From Plasmodium malariae (taxonomy: Eukaryota > Apicomplexa > Aconoidasida > Haemosporida > Plasmodiidae): a stretch of 64,000 nt of DNA. The position numbers were made by a program, and so were the translations under genes. Numbering within the stretch: position 1 is the stretch's first letter; each line of letters begins with the position of its first letter. Shown in pieces: positions 1 to 13,100 of the stretch. The notes beneath the pieces were generated by a model, which saw nothing but the letters and a program-made list of their open reading frames with translations, was not told the origin of the DNA and ran no database searches. The stretch lies in NCBI RefSeq assembly GCF_900090045.1, contig NC_041785.1, positions 806,001 through 870,000 on the forward strand. Reading direction: 5' to 3'.

Positions 1-1
1 T

Positions 2-1423
2 AATAGTAATAGTAACAATATTAATAGTAATAGTAATAATATTAATAGTAATAGTAATAATAATGAAATTTCGAGCGCACCCCCTTTGGGTTTTTATAAT
101 AAAAGAAGCATATTAGCTAAAGATATATATCTTCTGAGTAGTCAGAATGCATTGAGCTTAAAAACAAATAATGAATATATAAGTAACCGTGATTCAGTAG
201 AAGATAATAATTTATTTTATTTAAATAATGTGAAGAATGGGAAAATATGTTGTACACCTACCCCTCAAGGAAAGGATAACATAATTTCAATAAATAATAA
301 TTTAGTTGCAGTAAGTAATACTTTATTATCTTTGAATAAGGATATCAGTTGTAATAATAGTATTGCTAGCAGTCGTAAATATAGTAATGGTAACAGAAAT
401 TATAATAGAATTAGTGCCAGTAATGATAATATAATTGGCGGAAGTATGGATAATATAATTGGCGGAAGTATGGATAACATAATTGGCGGAAGTATGGATA
501 ATATAATTGGCGGAAGTATGGGTAATATAATAGGCGGAAGTATGGATAATATAATTGGCGGAAGTATGGGTAATATAATAGGCGGAAGTATGGATAATAT
601 AATTGGCGGAAGTATGGGTAATATAATAGGCGGAAGTATGGATAATATAATTGGTGGAAGTATGGGTAATATAATTGGCGGAAGTATGGGTAATAACGGG
701 AAAAGTAAGGAGCACCTATCACTGCTTGACATTAAAAAAATGAGCGAAGCATTATTTTCAGAAAATGAAAGTAACAACCGAGCATGTTCTAGTGAGGAAC
801 AAAATTTCATTATTAATGATAAATCATGTATAGGCGAGAACAAGAGTAATTTTTATTTGAAAATAGAAGGTAGGTCTATTTTCGACAAAGATAAATTACC
901 AAATAATGAAATAACCAGTCTTAATAATTTTGAGAGTTACAAATATCTTGACAGTGATTTAAGGGATATACTTGTGGACGAAAATAAACAAAATAAAAAG
1001 AAAAAGAAAAGGAAGAAAAAAGAAAGAAGAAGTAATACAATGGAAAAGATACGGAAATATGATAGTTTTTCAAGTAATTTTAATTTCTCCATGATTAATT
1101 TCAAAAGTAAATATAGTAGATGTAAACAGTTGAAGGATAGTAATAATAATAACAGTAATAAAAATAGTAGTAGTAGTAGTAATAATAATAATAATAATAG
1201 TAGTAAAAATAATAGTACTAGTAATAATAATGATAATAATAACAGTAGTAGAAACCGTAGTAACAGTAAAAATAGTAACAAATGTAAAAGTTGTAGTAGC
1301 ACAAACATTAAGAATAAAATTTATCATGTTATGAATAGATCCAGGTACACCAAAAAAACTAACAGCAAAAACGATAGTTTAAATGGCAAAAAAAGTAAAA
1401 AAAAAAAGAAAAACAAGAAATAA
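2..1423 (+). CDS. 3' part of an unidentified Asn/Ser/Lys-rich Plasmodium protein (5' end outside the window)
   Basis: The reading frame is open from base 2 to a TAA at 1421-1423, giving 474 visible residues. The gene therefore starts upstream of the window, and the TTG near 86 is not its start. The visible part is almost all low complexity: an N/S-rich start, eleven tandem copies of an octapeptide NIIGGSM preceded by D or G (425-688), a more ordinary stretch around 720-970, a Lys-rich block near 990-1030, a poly-Asn/Ser stretch (about 1138-1275) and a basic tail ending KKKKNKK. I recognise no domain, catalytic motif or membrane segment. The Lys-rich tail could act as a nuclear localisation signal, but that is a guess. 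It converges on the guanylyl cyclase gene across a 2.75 kb spacer. It is very likely a real gene, because frame and composition are maintained through non-trivial sequence; its function is unknown. Confidence 0.8.
   Translation, partial: NSNSNNINSNSNNINSNSNNNEISSAPPLGFYNKRSILAKDIYLLSSQNALSLKTNNEYISNRDSVEDNNLFYLNNVKNGKICCTPTPQGKDNIISINNNLVAVSNTLLSLNKDISCNNSIASSRKYSNGNRNYNRISASNDNIIGGSMDNIIGGSMDNIIGGSMDNIIGGSMGNIIGGSMDNIIGGSMGNIIGGSMDNIIGGSMGNIIGGSMDNIIGGSMGNIIGGSMGNNGKSKEHLSLLDIKKMSEALFSENESNNRACSSEEQNFIINDKSCIGENKSNFYLKIEGRSIFDKDKLPNNEITSLNNFESYKYLDSDLRDILVDENKQNKKKKKRKKKERRSNTMEKIRKYDSFSSNFNFSMINFKSKYSRCKQLKDSNNNNSNKNSSSSSNNNNNNSSKNNSTSNNNDNNNSSRNRSNSKNSNKCKSCSSTNIKNKIYHVMNRSRYTKKTNSKNDSLNGKKSKKKKKNKK
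425..688 (+). repeat. 24-bp coding minisatellite, 11 copies
   Basis: Eleven perfectly in-frame 24-bp units encode (D/G)NIIGGSM. The first residue is D in the first four copies and then alternates G and D, so the array seems to have grown by duplicating single units and then 48-bp pairs. The third codon of the unit varies silently or nearly so (att/ata), and the reverse strand stays open by chance, giving misleading shadow frames. Confidence 0.95.
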
Positions 1424-2281
1424 TGACCTTACCATACTGGTTGAACATATGCGAATGACGAGAACAATAACGTTCAGATAGACACAACAAAACGTGGTTA
1501 ATAATACTCACTAGTAATTCCTATTTCAAAGTAATAACATATATATATATAATAAAACAACCAGAGGTGCATGTTTAAATTGTTATAACTAGGTTGATGT
1601 AATAAAAAGGTTTTTATTTCTATATCTGTAATTGTGCAATGATAATATAAAGAACGGAGGAACATATGGAAAAAAAAAATTATAACTGATATAAGTTTTA
1701 AAGTGTATAAATAATACGTGAGCCTATTATAAGAAATGTGAATTGTTTAAATTATTCTGATCATAAAAAGAGAAAAAAAAAAAAAAAAACGTAGTTTAAC
1801 AGAAAATGAAGTTTATTTTATTCACACGTATATATATGCATACATACATTTAAGGGTATAGAATAGATAAAATACAGAAGGATATTAAAGAATATTTCTC
1901 CATCCTTGTAAAATAAAAATAAAGTAGAAAAACAGATGTATACACGTGTAAATATATACACATGTAAACATATGCGCATGCAGTACATATGTACGTATAT
2001 TAGATTTATGTGTTAAGAATAGAAGAAAGTTGGCAAAGAGATATTATATAATATTGATATACCATATACTTAATATTTTTTTGAATTTTTAAGAAACAAG
2101 GGAAAACCATATTAATATTATAAGATAAATATATGAAAAAATTACTTTTCAGATTTGCTTAATTTTAACGTGTAGGAAGAAAAAATGCAAATACACATTA
2201 GTTCAACGGATACTGTTTTTTTAGTTCTAAAATAATTTTAATATTAATAAGATTTTCACTTCATTTCTTTTGTTTTGTTTT

Positions 2282-2317
<36 letters not shown>

Positions 2318-4173
2318 TAACGAAAAATGTATTAAATATTTAAGATTTTATTCTTAAAATGTATATCTGTTAGCATATGATTTCAATGTAGACAGTTATA
2401 ATATTAATTAATATTCTCAATATATTTTTTAAAAACATTCAAGCACAATATACATTATTAACGTAACACCGAACTATATATATATATATATATATAAGCA
2501 TATATTTTTCGAAGGTTCCGCGTCTTATTAAAATTTTAGTAAACGACATAATTTAGCTTCTCACCTTTAATCAGTCATCTACAAACATAAATATATACAT
2601 ATATATAAATGTATGTACTATATTTTTTTTTATTTTTTTTATTAAAAATGAAGAAGTATAAAGAGCAAATTATTTTTTATTTCAAATTTTGCAATAAATA
2701 TACTATTCATTGAAGATAATATTTTACAGCTCCAAATTTTTTTTATTGCATAACATTTTTTAATAAATGTAAATGTTAAGCAAAATATGTGTATGTATTA
2801 ACATATGTCTATACTTTGCGTTTATATACGTTTACGTACTTTTACATATGCTTTTACCCCGAGTTAACTACAAACGTACTGATTTAATTAAATTAATAAG
2901 AGTACCGAGAAAACTTGTTACCCCTGTTAGGTGTTTGTGCAAGTAACATTTTTTTTCAGAATGTTTAAAAATTTTCTTTTGCAGTTTTTAAAGTTAACAA
3001 ACACTTCTATAATTGTCTTAGTTTTTTTTTTTTTTTCTTTTTTTTTGTTATAAGATGCAAATGCTGTAAATTTTATAAAAAAACTATGAATATTTTTAAT
3101 CAACATATCTTCCATGCAACGTATTTATGGATGTGCTCATGAAAAAATAAGTTAAACAATTAAGTACATGAATAAATAAGTAAACAAACGAATAAGTAGG
3201 TGAATAAATAGGTAATTAAACAAATACATAGATGAATAAATAGGTAATTAAACAAATACATAGATGAATAAATAGGTAATCAAACAAATACATAGATGAA
3301 TAAATAGGTAAACAAACAAATATATAGATGAATAAATAGGTAAACAAACAAATAGACAAATAAATGACAAAATGAATATTTACCTTTTTATATAGAGACA
3401 TCTACAAATTTGTGGTTTACTTCCGTAAATTTTTTATTTTTATCCCTTTTGTTAAAATGCCCTTTTTAAGTGATTACATTCAAGATAAACATCTTTTACA
3501 TTTTAAATACCCACTTACTAGGAACAAGTAAACAATGTCTATATATTACTTTTGCTTCAGTGAAGTTATGCTGAATTACATAAATACAGCTCGTTTCATT
3601 AATTATTGTATGCCATACAAGCATTTTATGTTAATGCCTTCTTGATTTATTTTATTTAGTTGTTTCTCTATATAATAAACAATTAGTGTTAGAAGTATAT
3701 CGCTCATATTGTTCTGTAAAATTAACTTTTATATTAATATCGTATTATTTTAATTTTTTCCTTTATTTTTTTAATGGAAATATAAAATAAAAAAAAAGAA
3801 AATAACCCTTGTATTTTTTAACTTTTGTATTGTGTTGCTAAAATTTTGAATATGTATTGTATGTCTTTTGTAAAAAAAAGAAAGTTTAGCTAATTTAAAT
3901 GAATAATATTATAAAAATTTTAAATATTGTAAAATTAGTTATTTCTTAATTTATTATTTCGTTATTTATTTCAATGTTTCAATATTTTTTTCATTCCCGT
4001 CCACTTCGTCAGCTTGTATGCTTGTGAATTCGTATTGATGTAAATGTAAACAGTGCTTCCTATGTTTTTTTTTTTTTTCTTTTTTGTTCCTTGCAAAATT
4101 CGCAAATATAGAATTATTATTTAATTTATTAATAAATATTAATTTTTTGCTTACTCTTTTTTTATTTATATGT
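1424..4173. other. Convergent intergenic region, no gene seen
   Basis: This is spacer between the 3' ends of the low-complexity gene and guanylyl cyclase beta. It holds long poly-A/T runs (about 1768-1789 and 2283-2314), several (AT)n tracts, and a 32-bp minisatellite at 3199-3358. The short open frames at 2927-3115 and 3216-3401 on the minus strand are poly-T or repeat translations without recognisable protein character. It presumably contains both 3' UTRs. Confidence 0.7.
3199..3358. repeat. 32-bp minisatellite, about five copies
   Basis: Units start at about 3199, 3231, 3263, 3295 and 3327, each resembling gatgaataaataggtaa followed by a variable linker and caaata. The units differ at only a few positions. 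A shorter related motif (aataaataagtaaacaaac) precedes the array from about 3170, so it grades into simpler repeats. Confidence 0.9.
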
Positions 4174-7100
4174 TTAAAGTTTAGGTATCTTTTTACCCTT
4201 TTCTTCCCGCAATTTCAGTAAGGTTTCATAATCTATAATTTTTTGATCATAATCTTCATCATAATTTTTATCTTCTATAACGTATAGATTTATCTCTTTG
4301 TTACTTATATATATGGTTTTATAGTACCAAAAATTTAGCTTCCTAAAAAAAATAGAAAAAAAAAAAAAAAAAGTAGCTTATAAAGGCAATTGTAACACAG
4401 TGCGTAAGAGCTTCTTATATGCGCTTTTCACTAAATATTTGCTATAAGTTTTATTTTATTCATTTACACAATTAACACGTAAATACACACGTGACCACTT
4501 AAAAGACATAAGACTTCAACTTACGCCTGAGGTTCGTTTTCCATGAAAAAGTTTTTGAACTGCTCAGAGCAGATGATCTCTCCTGGTATTCCGTTAGATT
4601 CTATTTTGTTGGCTATTAATACATCCAATCCCCACATATCGTATCTAATTCTAACAGATCCGATGATCCCACCAACGCATGATCCATAATGTAATCCTAT
4701 TCTCATACTGAAATCATGTTTCTTGAACTGTATTTTTATAGTATTAATATTGTGTAAAATAAGTTTTGCTAATTTAAATATATTTAGAATTCCTTCAACT
4801 GCTTGACTTTCATCAGTAATTGAAGAATTAGGTTGGCTAGTAGCTACATATGCATCTCCAATTGTAAAAAGTTTATACAATCCCAATTTAATTGTGTCTT
4901 TATCAATTTTAGATATTAATTTTTGTAGTAACTTTAGAACATCTTTAGGTGAAACTGTTTTACTCCATCTTGTGAAACCAACAATATCAGCAAATAAAAA
5001 TGCTATTTGTTCATGCTTGTATGTTAACTGTAGATTATCATTTTGATATTCTTCTAAAACATGTCTCGGTAATATTCTTGTGAGGAAATCGTGTGATGTT
5101 TTTTCCATTCTATTTCTTTTCCTCTTTATTAAATACTGAGTTCTGTCTATATATTCTGAATACCAAAAGTAGAGGATATTAATAGAAAGAATCAAAATGA
5201 TACTACAACATATTCGAATTTCGCTCAAATGTGTAATAAAGAGCTTAGAAAATGAATAAATAAGAAATACAAAAAAGAATACGAAAAAAAAAAATTTATG
5301 CTTAAATAACATATTTTTAATAAATATCAACTGCATACAAATAATTAACTCAGTTGCATCTTTCATAAAAAATAAAGATCTCTCATTTGAGTTTCCAACT
5401 AAATTACTATAGTGTATACAAGACAGATCTATTAATATAATACACCAAGAAGATAAAAAAATATTTAATATAAAAGTTGTCCACATCATTTTACTTGAAT
5501 TATTTTTAAACTCCCTTAGTTTTACTTTTAATAAAAGCCATATGAAAGATATTATAAATAAATAAATAGATCTTATAAGCCATATAATTACGATAAAATC
5601 ATTTGTTTTCGATTTATGATCATAATAAGATAACTCAATCACATTACATAAACTTAAAATTAGTTCCGATATAATAAATATTATAACTAATTTTTTGGTT
5701 AAATCAATATTTATTATTTCTTTATAATATCCTTGTGTGTATTCTTCTTCTAATTCTTCATCTCTAAATTTATAAAAAAGGTTATTAAAATTGGTGTCCT
5801 TTTTTTTATTTAAATGTAATGTGGACGTCAATTTTTTTAGCAGTTTCTTATTATACTTATCAAATTTATTTACGAAATCTAAGTTTTTGTTACTAACAGT
5901 TGTGCTTGTCTTAATAAGTTGTTCACTTCTCTTTGTAGTACCACTTAGAGGTGATATACTATTTTCATATTTATACTTAATAGATTTATTTCGTTCGCGT
6001 ATATCCATACTTTTGAAATAACTTCTAAATATATGGTTAATTTTTGTTAATATACTCTTCTTTTTTTTGAGGGATGGACTGTATATAAAATATTCTTTTT
6101 TTGCATTATCATTTACTACGCTCATTGTTTCATTTGATTTTATAGCACAAGAACTATCTCCAAACTCTTCGGACATATAGCTTTTTCCATCCTCTTTTAA
6201 ACTGTAAAAACTTATTTTTTTTGTGATATTTTTTTTCTTTTTTAACGCTTTCTCTGATTCATCCTCCTCCCTCTTTGATTTCGATTTATCTTCATAACAA
6301 TAAGCATCATTAGAATCCTTCTTTTCCTCCTCACTCGCATCTTTTCTTTTTCCTTTCTTGCGGATCCCCCCACTTCCCGTCTGATCTCCTCCATAAAGTA
6401 TATTAGCTCTGTCGCTTCCGTTGCCAATGATATTATCACTACTACTACTTCTATTGCTAGTATTACCACTGCTAGCACTATCACAACTACTTGCGCTATC
6501 CTTCACAGCGTTTTGTGCACTGCTAAAATTTACCTCCTTTTTTTTAAGCAAATTGCTCTCATTTAGTTTATGTGTGTTTTTTCCCTTATAACTATTTCCA
6601 TTTAATTTAAATCTACTCTTTTTTTTTTCATTTCTTTCGTAGTTATTCTCAGGAGCACATTTCATGGCAGAACCAAATATTATCCCCTCTGCGCTCAGAA
6701 ATTTTTTCACTTCTGTATTATTATTTAGATCTACTCTATTTTTTCCAAAATAATGACCTCCATTTAACGCGGTGCATGTATTTTTGTTTTTTTTACTCAA
6801 ATCTTTATTCGATATTGTTCCCGATGAGTAATTGTTCTTATTTTGGTTAAATGTACCATTATTATGTGCATGTATTTTTTTCTTCATCCAAACATGTCCA
6901 CACGGTTCGTCAACAGAAGAAACAAAGTATTTTAGTTTGTTTTCATAAAAAGAAGAATTAGATAGTTGCGTATACGTATCATCTACCATTTTTTGTGCTT
7001 CATGCTTAGAGGAATGAAAAAATTTTTTTTGTCTGCTCTTTGGGTAATCGTTTTGTTCATCGTCATACTCATTTTTTCTATTTTTAAAAGAAAATTTTCT

Positions 7101-10100
7101 TTTTCCTTTTTTTCCTGTTTTTCCTGTTTTTCCTGTTTTTCCTGTTTTTCCTTTTTTTCCTTTTTTTTCCTTTTTTTTGTTTTTTTCCTTTTCGCTCTTC
7201 TTTCCTTTTTTCTGGTTTGTCTTCTTGTTCTCCTCTAATTGCTGAATTTCCTTTTTTAATAAATTTTTCTTTTTTTTGTATATTTTAGTAAACAAATCAT
7301 CGAAATTTATGAATTTTTTATCTTGCATTAGTTGGTTTCCATAATATTCAGACTCAGTGGAGTACTCATAATTTGATGTAAAATTATCATTTGCAAAATT
7401 GTATGATACTCCCTCATAGGTAGATGTATATTTATGCTTCTTTCCTTTTTTCTTTCTTTTAAAAACATTTGAATCTTTCAAAATTTTATTAAAATTAAAT
7501 ATAGGGGAGTAAAATTTACTTTGGTAATTTTTTCTTTCTTCTATATATTTTTTTATTATATGATCCTGTATTTCATATTCTGCTTTAAATTCGGATGGGT
7601 ACTCTTCTATGTAACGTAAATACCGTCGTTTTTTCCTCTTTCCTTTTCCAACTGATTCTATACTATCCTCATCCACTAAATATTGAGAGGTATACAATGC
7701 ATCAGACGCATAATCTCTTTTTTTGCTAACAATATCATTTGTTAAACTTACAGGAGTTTCCAAAATGTATCCATCATTTCTTCTTCCACTTAGAGGAGAT
7801 TCAAAGATATATGCAGCATTTCTTCTTAAACTTTTTGCTTTTTCCAAATTTCCGAAGCTCAAGTATTTGGACTTTTTATAGTAAACATCCCTGGAATGGG
7901 TAAGAAGATTGTCACTTGCTATGCTCATAGTACTGTCATCGCTTTTGTTGCAGTAGCAATGTTCGCCTTTTTCATACATATCAAAAATATCTGCAATCAG
8001 CTTGTTCTCTGTTTTTTCTTTTTTTCTTTTTTTTGTTTTCGAAAGTTTTTTCACATCGTCCGTTTGCACTTTCGGCTTTTTTTTCTCATTCTTTTCTTCA
8101 TTCTTCTTTTCCACCTTTTTTTCTTCACTCTTTTTTTCCTTTTGCTTTTTCCTCTTCTTTTCGTCTATCTCTTTTTCTCGATTCTCCTTCCCCTCCTTCT
8201 TTTCACTTTTTATCTTCTTTTTTCTCTCCTCTTCCTTAATCAGCTCCCCTCGTTCTTCCTTCTCCCACGCCTTTCCCTCAACGTTTTTCTCAAATATAGT
8301 GGAGCTAGACAATCCAAGCTCCGCAGGTTGTTCTTTTTTCCTTTTCGAATTATCTAAAATATCAACAAGTAAATAGGTTTTCATCTCTCCTTTTCCCTTG
8401 ATGAATATTTTTCTTTCTTCCCACACTAGAGTCTTATCATCCTCTAAGTACTTGTATGTATCATATGAGACATGGATGTGATCTGCGAGGGATGTAGACT
8501 TCATTCTTGAAGCAGTATTAACAGTATCACCGAAAAGTGAATACTGAGGCTTGACTGATCCGATAACGCCACTTATTGCTTTACCTGTATGTATACCTAT
8601 TCGCAGACTAATATTTTTATGTACATATCTGTCATAGGTAAACGCATTAGTATTGGTTCTGGTATTGGTACTAGTATTGGTACTAGTATTGGTACTAGTA
8701 TTGGTTCTGATATTGGTTCTGATATTGGTTCTGATATTGGTACTAGTATTGGAACTAGTATTAGTGTTATTGTCAGCGTTAGTACCATTATTGTTATAGT
8801 TAATGTTATTGTTGCTGTCCAGGCTGGACTGTTGAGTGTCTAAAACTTTGTAGGTTATGTAATATTTTGCGCTTAGTTGAGCTATGGCCAATTTGATTGC
8901 GCACCTTGTATCATATTTAATTTTGTAAATGCTGTTGTTTTGTTTTTCACTTAGACCTGATGCAGCTAGGTATGACTCGAATACTGTTTCTATTTTGATG
9001 CAATTAAAATATTTTATACATTTATCAAAATATAAATATAAACTGTCTAATGTCTCAACTAGTGCATGGGGTTGTAAAGTAGAAACCATACTTTGAAAAT
9101 CATCTATATCACAAAAAATAACCGATATAATTCCTCTGTCTTCTCCTGATATATTTTTTCCCACCATTATTCCATCAGCTTTGGGATGGCTTACTAATAA
9201 ATATTCAACTAAAAAACTAGGTAACATTGTATGTAATATTTCTATCTGTTTAGCTAAATTAATCTTTTGTTTGTATCTAAAAAAAAACTTTTTTTTTAAG
9301 TAATAAATTTCGTAATATTTCATATATAAACATATTAAAGTAAAGCTTAATATACATATTAAAAAGGTTAGTACTTGCTGTTTACATAAACAGGAGATAT
9401 TTACATTTTCTAAGTTATTTATACTTAGATAAGGATTTGCACAGAATGCTGAACAGGAAGAATCAAAACTCTTATTTTTATGATAGTACACCCATGTTGT
9501 TATTATTAGTATAATTACACAAATTAGTAATCCTTCTAATATTTTAAAAGAAATAAAATATATGTAAGAAACTGTAAAGGAATAAACTACTAGCATATTA
9601 ATTATATTATAACTCACATTATCATATAATTCGAATATAAAACCAAGTATTAATAGAAATTTTCCAAATAAAAAAAAAAGAGTAGAATTAGAATTATTTC
9701 TTAACTTTATATATATTAAACACATTGCTCCTAATAAATAATACCATATCAAAGTGTAAGTTATGACGTTCAGATTATTTTTTGTAAGTTTTGAAGCTAA
9801 TGCTTGTGAAAAAAATACTACTAAAAAAATTATAAACAGTATAATTACAATTATCCTTAGTTTTAATTTGTTTCTCTTTTCATATGTTTTATATTCCAAA
9901 TTTAATTGTTGATTCCTGTATTTTATATTGATGTCTATAATTTTTTTGAAAGTTTCATAAATGAACTTGGTTTTGTTACGCTTGGTGTAATAATAGTTAT
10001 TATCATCCTTTATTTTATAACTCCTTGGGGTAGGTATCAACTTTTGCAGATTTTTATTTTTATTGAAATCAATGAAATTATTTGTGTTATCGTCTACTTT

Positions 10101-13100
10101 GTATGAATTTCCCCACTTATCTTTTCCCCCTCTCTTTACAAACTTCTCGCGGAAGTAGTCAGAAATGTCTGGATATATGCTGCGGTCAGGAAGTGGAAAA
10201 AAGTAAAAAAAAAAAAAAGTAAAACAAAAGAAAACAAAGCAAAAAAAAAAAAAAAAAAAAAGCAAAAGAAGGCAAAGCAGAAGAAAACAAATCAGAACAA
10301 AGTAAAACAAAATAGTGCTCATATATATTAATTTTCAGTAGGCATGACAAATCACACAAATATGTAGAACAACTAACTTGCAAAATCATACGCCACATGC
10401 ACACAACGTAAACACTTTCACTAGATAGATATAGAAAAAAAGAAATAGCCATTTATCCCATATTAATTTTTAGTTGTCATACTTGTTGCTTATAAATTTC
10501 ATAGCTTTATCAACTAAAAAGTTAATATACATAATTGGAAACAGAGATACCCAAAAATATACATCTTCCGTGGTAAAAAGACTAAACTCGCATTTCCCCA
10601 TTTTTAGACAATCAAATAGTGTGTATACATTAACATATATAAATAAAGAGCAAATAATAACAACCGCCATAATAAAGAAGTACAGATGCCACGTTTTCGA
10701 AAATAAAAGTATTTTTTCAGAAGTTATGAAAAAATTTAGGATAAATATGTGGAATGTAAAGGTTCGATGCGTAATTAAGTGAAAAACGAGAGTCCTTAAA
10801 ATAAAGTATGAAATAAATGAAATCAGCGCAGCTTCCATAATTGTCAAAAATATAATCGTATTGTTTAAGAAGTATTTCCTTCTTGCCTAAAAAAAAAAAA
10901 AAAAAAAAAAAAAAGGAAGAAAAATACATATCTGTGGATTCACAGATACACACATGTTCCAGTGTACAATTAGGTTAAAATGAAATGCATTCTTTTTTCA
11001 CATTTTGTTTTTCGTTTTTCATTTTTCTCTCCTTTTTCTTTCGTTTTTCATTTTTCTCTCCTTTTTCTTTTGTTTTTCATTTTTCTCTCCTTTTTCTTTC
11101 GTTCTTCATTTTTCTTTCTTTCTTCTTATTCTTCCATTTTTGTGTTACCAGCTGATAAATGTACGGAACGCGTCTGATGAATTTATACGGCAAGTCTATA
11201 TCATAAGCTGAAAAGGCTATAATTAATAAATAATGAAAAACAGCAAACGTTGTTTGGGAGTATAAAATTGATGAAATGGAAGATCCTGAAAAATAATTGT
11301 CAAAACTGTGAAAAAAGTAGAACGAAACGATTGTGATCTTTAGATATATTATCCACAGGAATGCTCTACTATAAAAAAAAAAAAAAAAAAAATGCAAATA
11401 AATGAATAAAGAAGCAAATATAAATAATTTTCCGTTTAAAAACAAAAATTAATGTCTATTCAGCTACACAACAGGAATACTGAATCTTACGTGAATATGT
11501 GCTCAACATGTACCACACACGTACTAAGTATGTACTAATTAAGCATATACTAAGCATGTACTGACAAAGCATGTACTAACTAATCATATACTAGACAACA
11601 ATGAAGCAAATCATGTATAAATGTGCACAAAGTCCGAAAAACATTAATTTTTTTCCTATTACCATAGGGAAAATCTGTTTAAACGACCTAATACAAGGAG
11701 ATCACTAACGTGTTTAAACTTTTGCAGTACATAATCAGAAATACTGTACAGGACATTAACTTGTTCATTTAAACTCAAACACACACTTATAGTTGTATAT
11801 TTTAATAAATAGGCATCATTTAATGTAGACCCAATACCTAATATTGTTAATCTAGGACTAGTAGAAGATAACAATTTTTTTATTATTTTCCCTTTAGTCT
11901 TATTTTTCAACTTACAAAACATAATAACTGTGGCTTTCATAGCTATACATAGGAACATTTTCTGCACTCCAAAAGGGAAATAAAATAAAATCATAATACG
12001 TAATATAATATATAACATTTGATATACATCGAAATTAATGTGAGGCTGTACACAAATTCGTAAGTAGCTTAACTGTTTAAGTGCATATGGCGAATTACAT
12101 ATATGTAAGTTGATAAGTAATAGTTTATGCACATTAAGGTTTATACTTATTGTCACAAATAAGCAAGTTCGTATGTAGCTTTATACATATTCCCCTCAAT
12201 ACATAGTGTTACATATATGCAAGCATGTATGTGGATGTAAACTGCTAAATCACAGTAATGCTAAATATGTGCATAAATCATTTTCACATAACTAACCATT
12301 GCATGCGCATTAGCCATAATATTTTTGATACTTGCATCGTTTATTGCGACAGCATATGAAGGAGGTTTTAGCTTTTCCAGGGATTGAACAAAATTGTTAA
12401 ATAATATATTTGCCATATATTCAGTATTGTCTGTATTAAAAAAGTTTATTAGGAATAAATTCGAATTAGAAGCGATAAGATTGCATTCCAATGCGGTCAA
12501 ATAGGTATCCTTTGAACATCCATTTGTAAATATACATGACCTTATATCAAACTTTATTATATCGTTAAAAGTTTCTTTTACTCCTTCTTTTAATTCATTT
12601 TTCAAACCTATTATGCCTACAACCTCCAAATCGTACAAAAAAAATAGTTTCATTAAATCGTATAATTTTAGGGACAATTTATTTCTGGAACTTTTTAGAA
12701 AAAGGTATTTTGCAATGTCTTCATTTTTTATTTCCTTTTTACAAATAAATAATATTCTTAAATAGTTCATTGTATATAGTTTTATAATTTTTTTAATTTT
12801 ACTTAAATTATTTTTCGCTTGTGATAAACAAGGAATCATGTTAAAATCATAACCTCGAACATATAGTACCCCTTTGTCTAATTCATTTGCATATTTTAAA
12901 ATGCACATGGAAAAATTATTACTTGTTAAAAAATCATGAAAACAAATTATATAATATTCTTTACATTCATTTTTTAAATTATAATAAAACACACTATTCT
13001 TATAACAGTAAGCATGAAATCCTATATTCTTTACAATGTTATATAAGCATACATCTTCATGTTCAATTGTATTTAAACTTTCCTCATCTGATTCCTCACT

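Noticed and set aside
326..843. Three minus-strand frames over the octapeptide repeat
   Set aside because: They are translations of the reverse strand of a 24-bp repeat, with no start or protein character of their own.
3199..3358. CRISPR-like array
   Set aside because: The units are contiguous without unique spacers, and the genome is eukaryotic; it is a minisatellite.
7896..8376. Phe/Ser-rich plus-strand frames
   Set aside because: They are the antisense of the Lys/Glu-rich linker of GC-beta.
10180..10322. Poly-Phe/Leu N-terminus of the long frame ending at 4521 (apparent Met at 10322)
   Set aside because: It is the T-rich 3' end of GC-beta intron 12. The exon starts at 10179 after CCGCAG, and the protein continues from exon 12.
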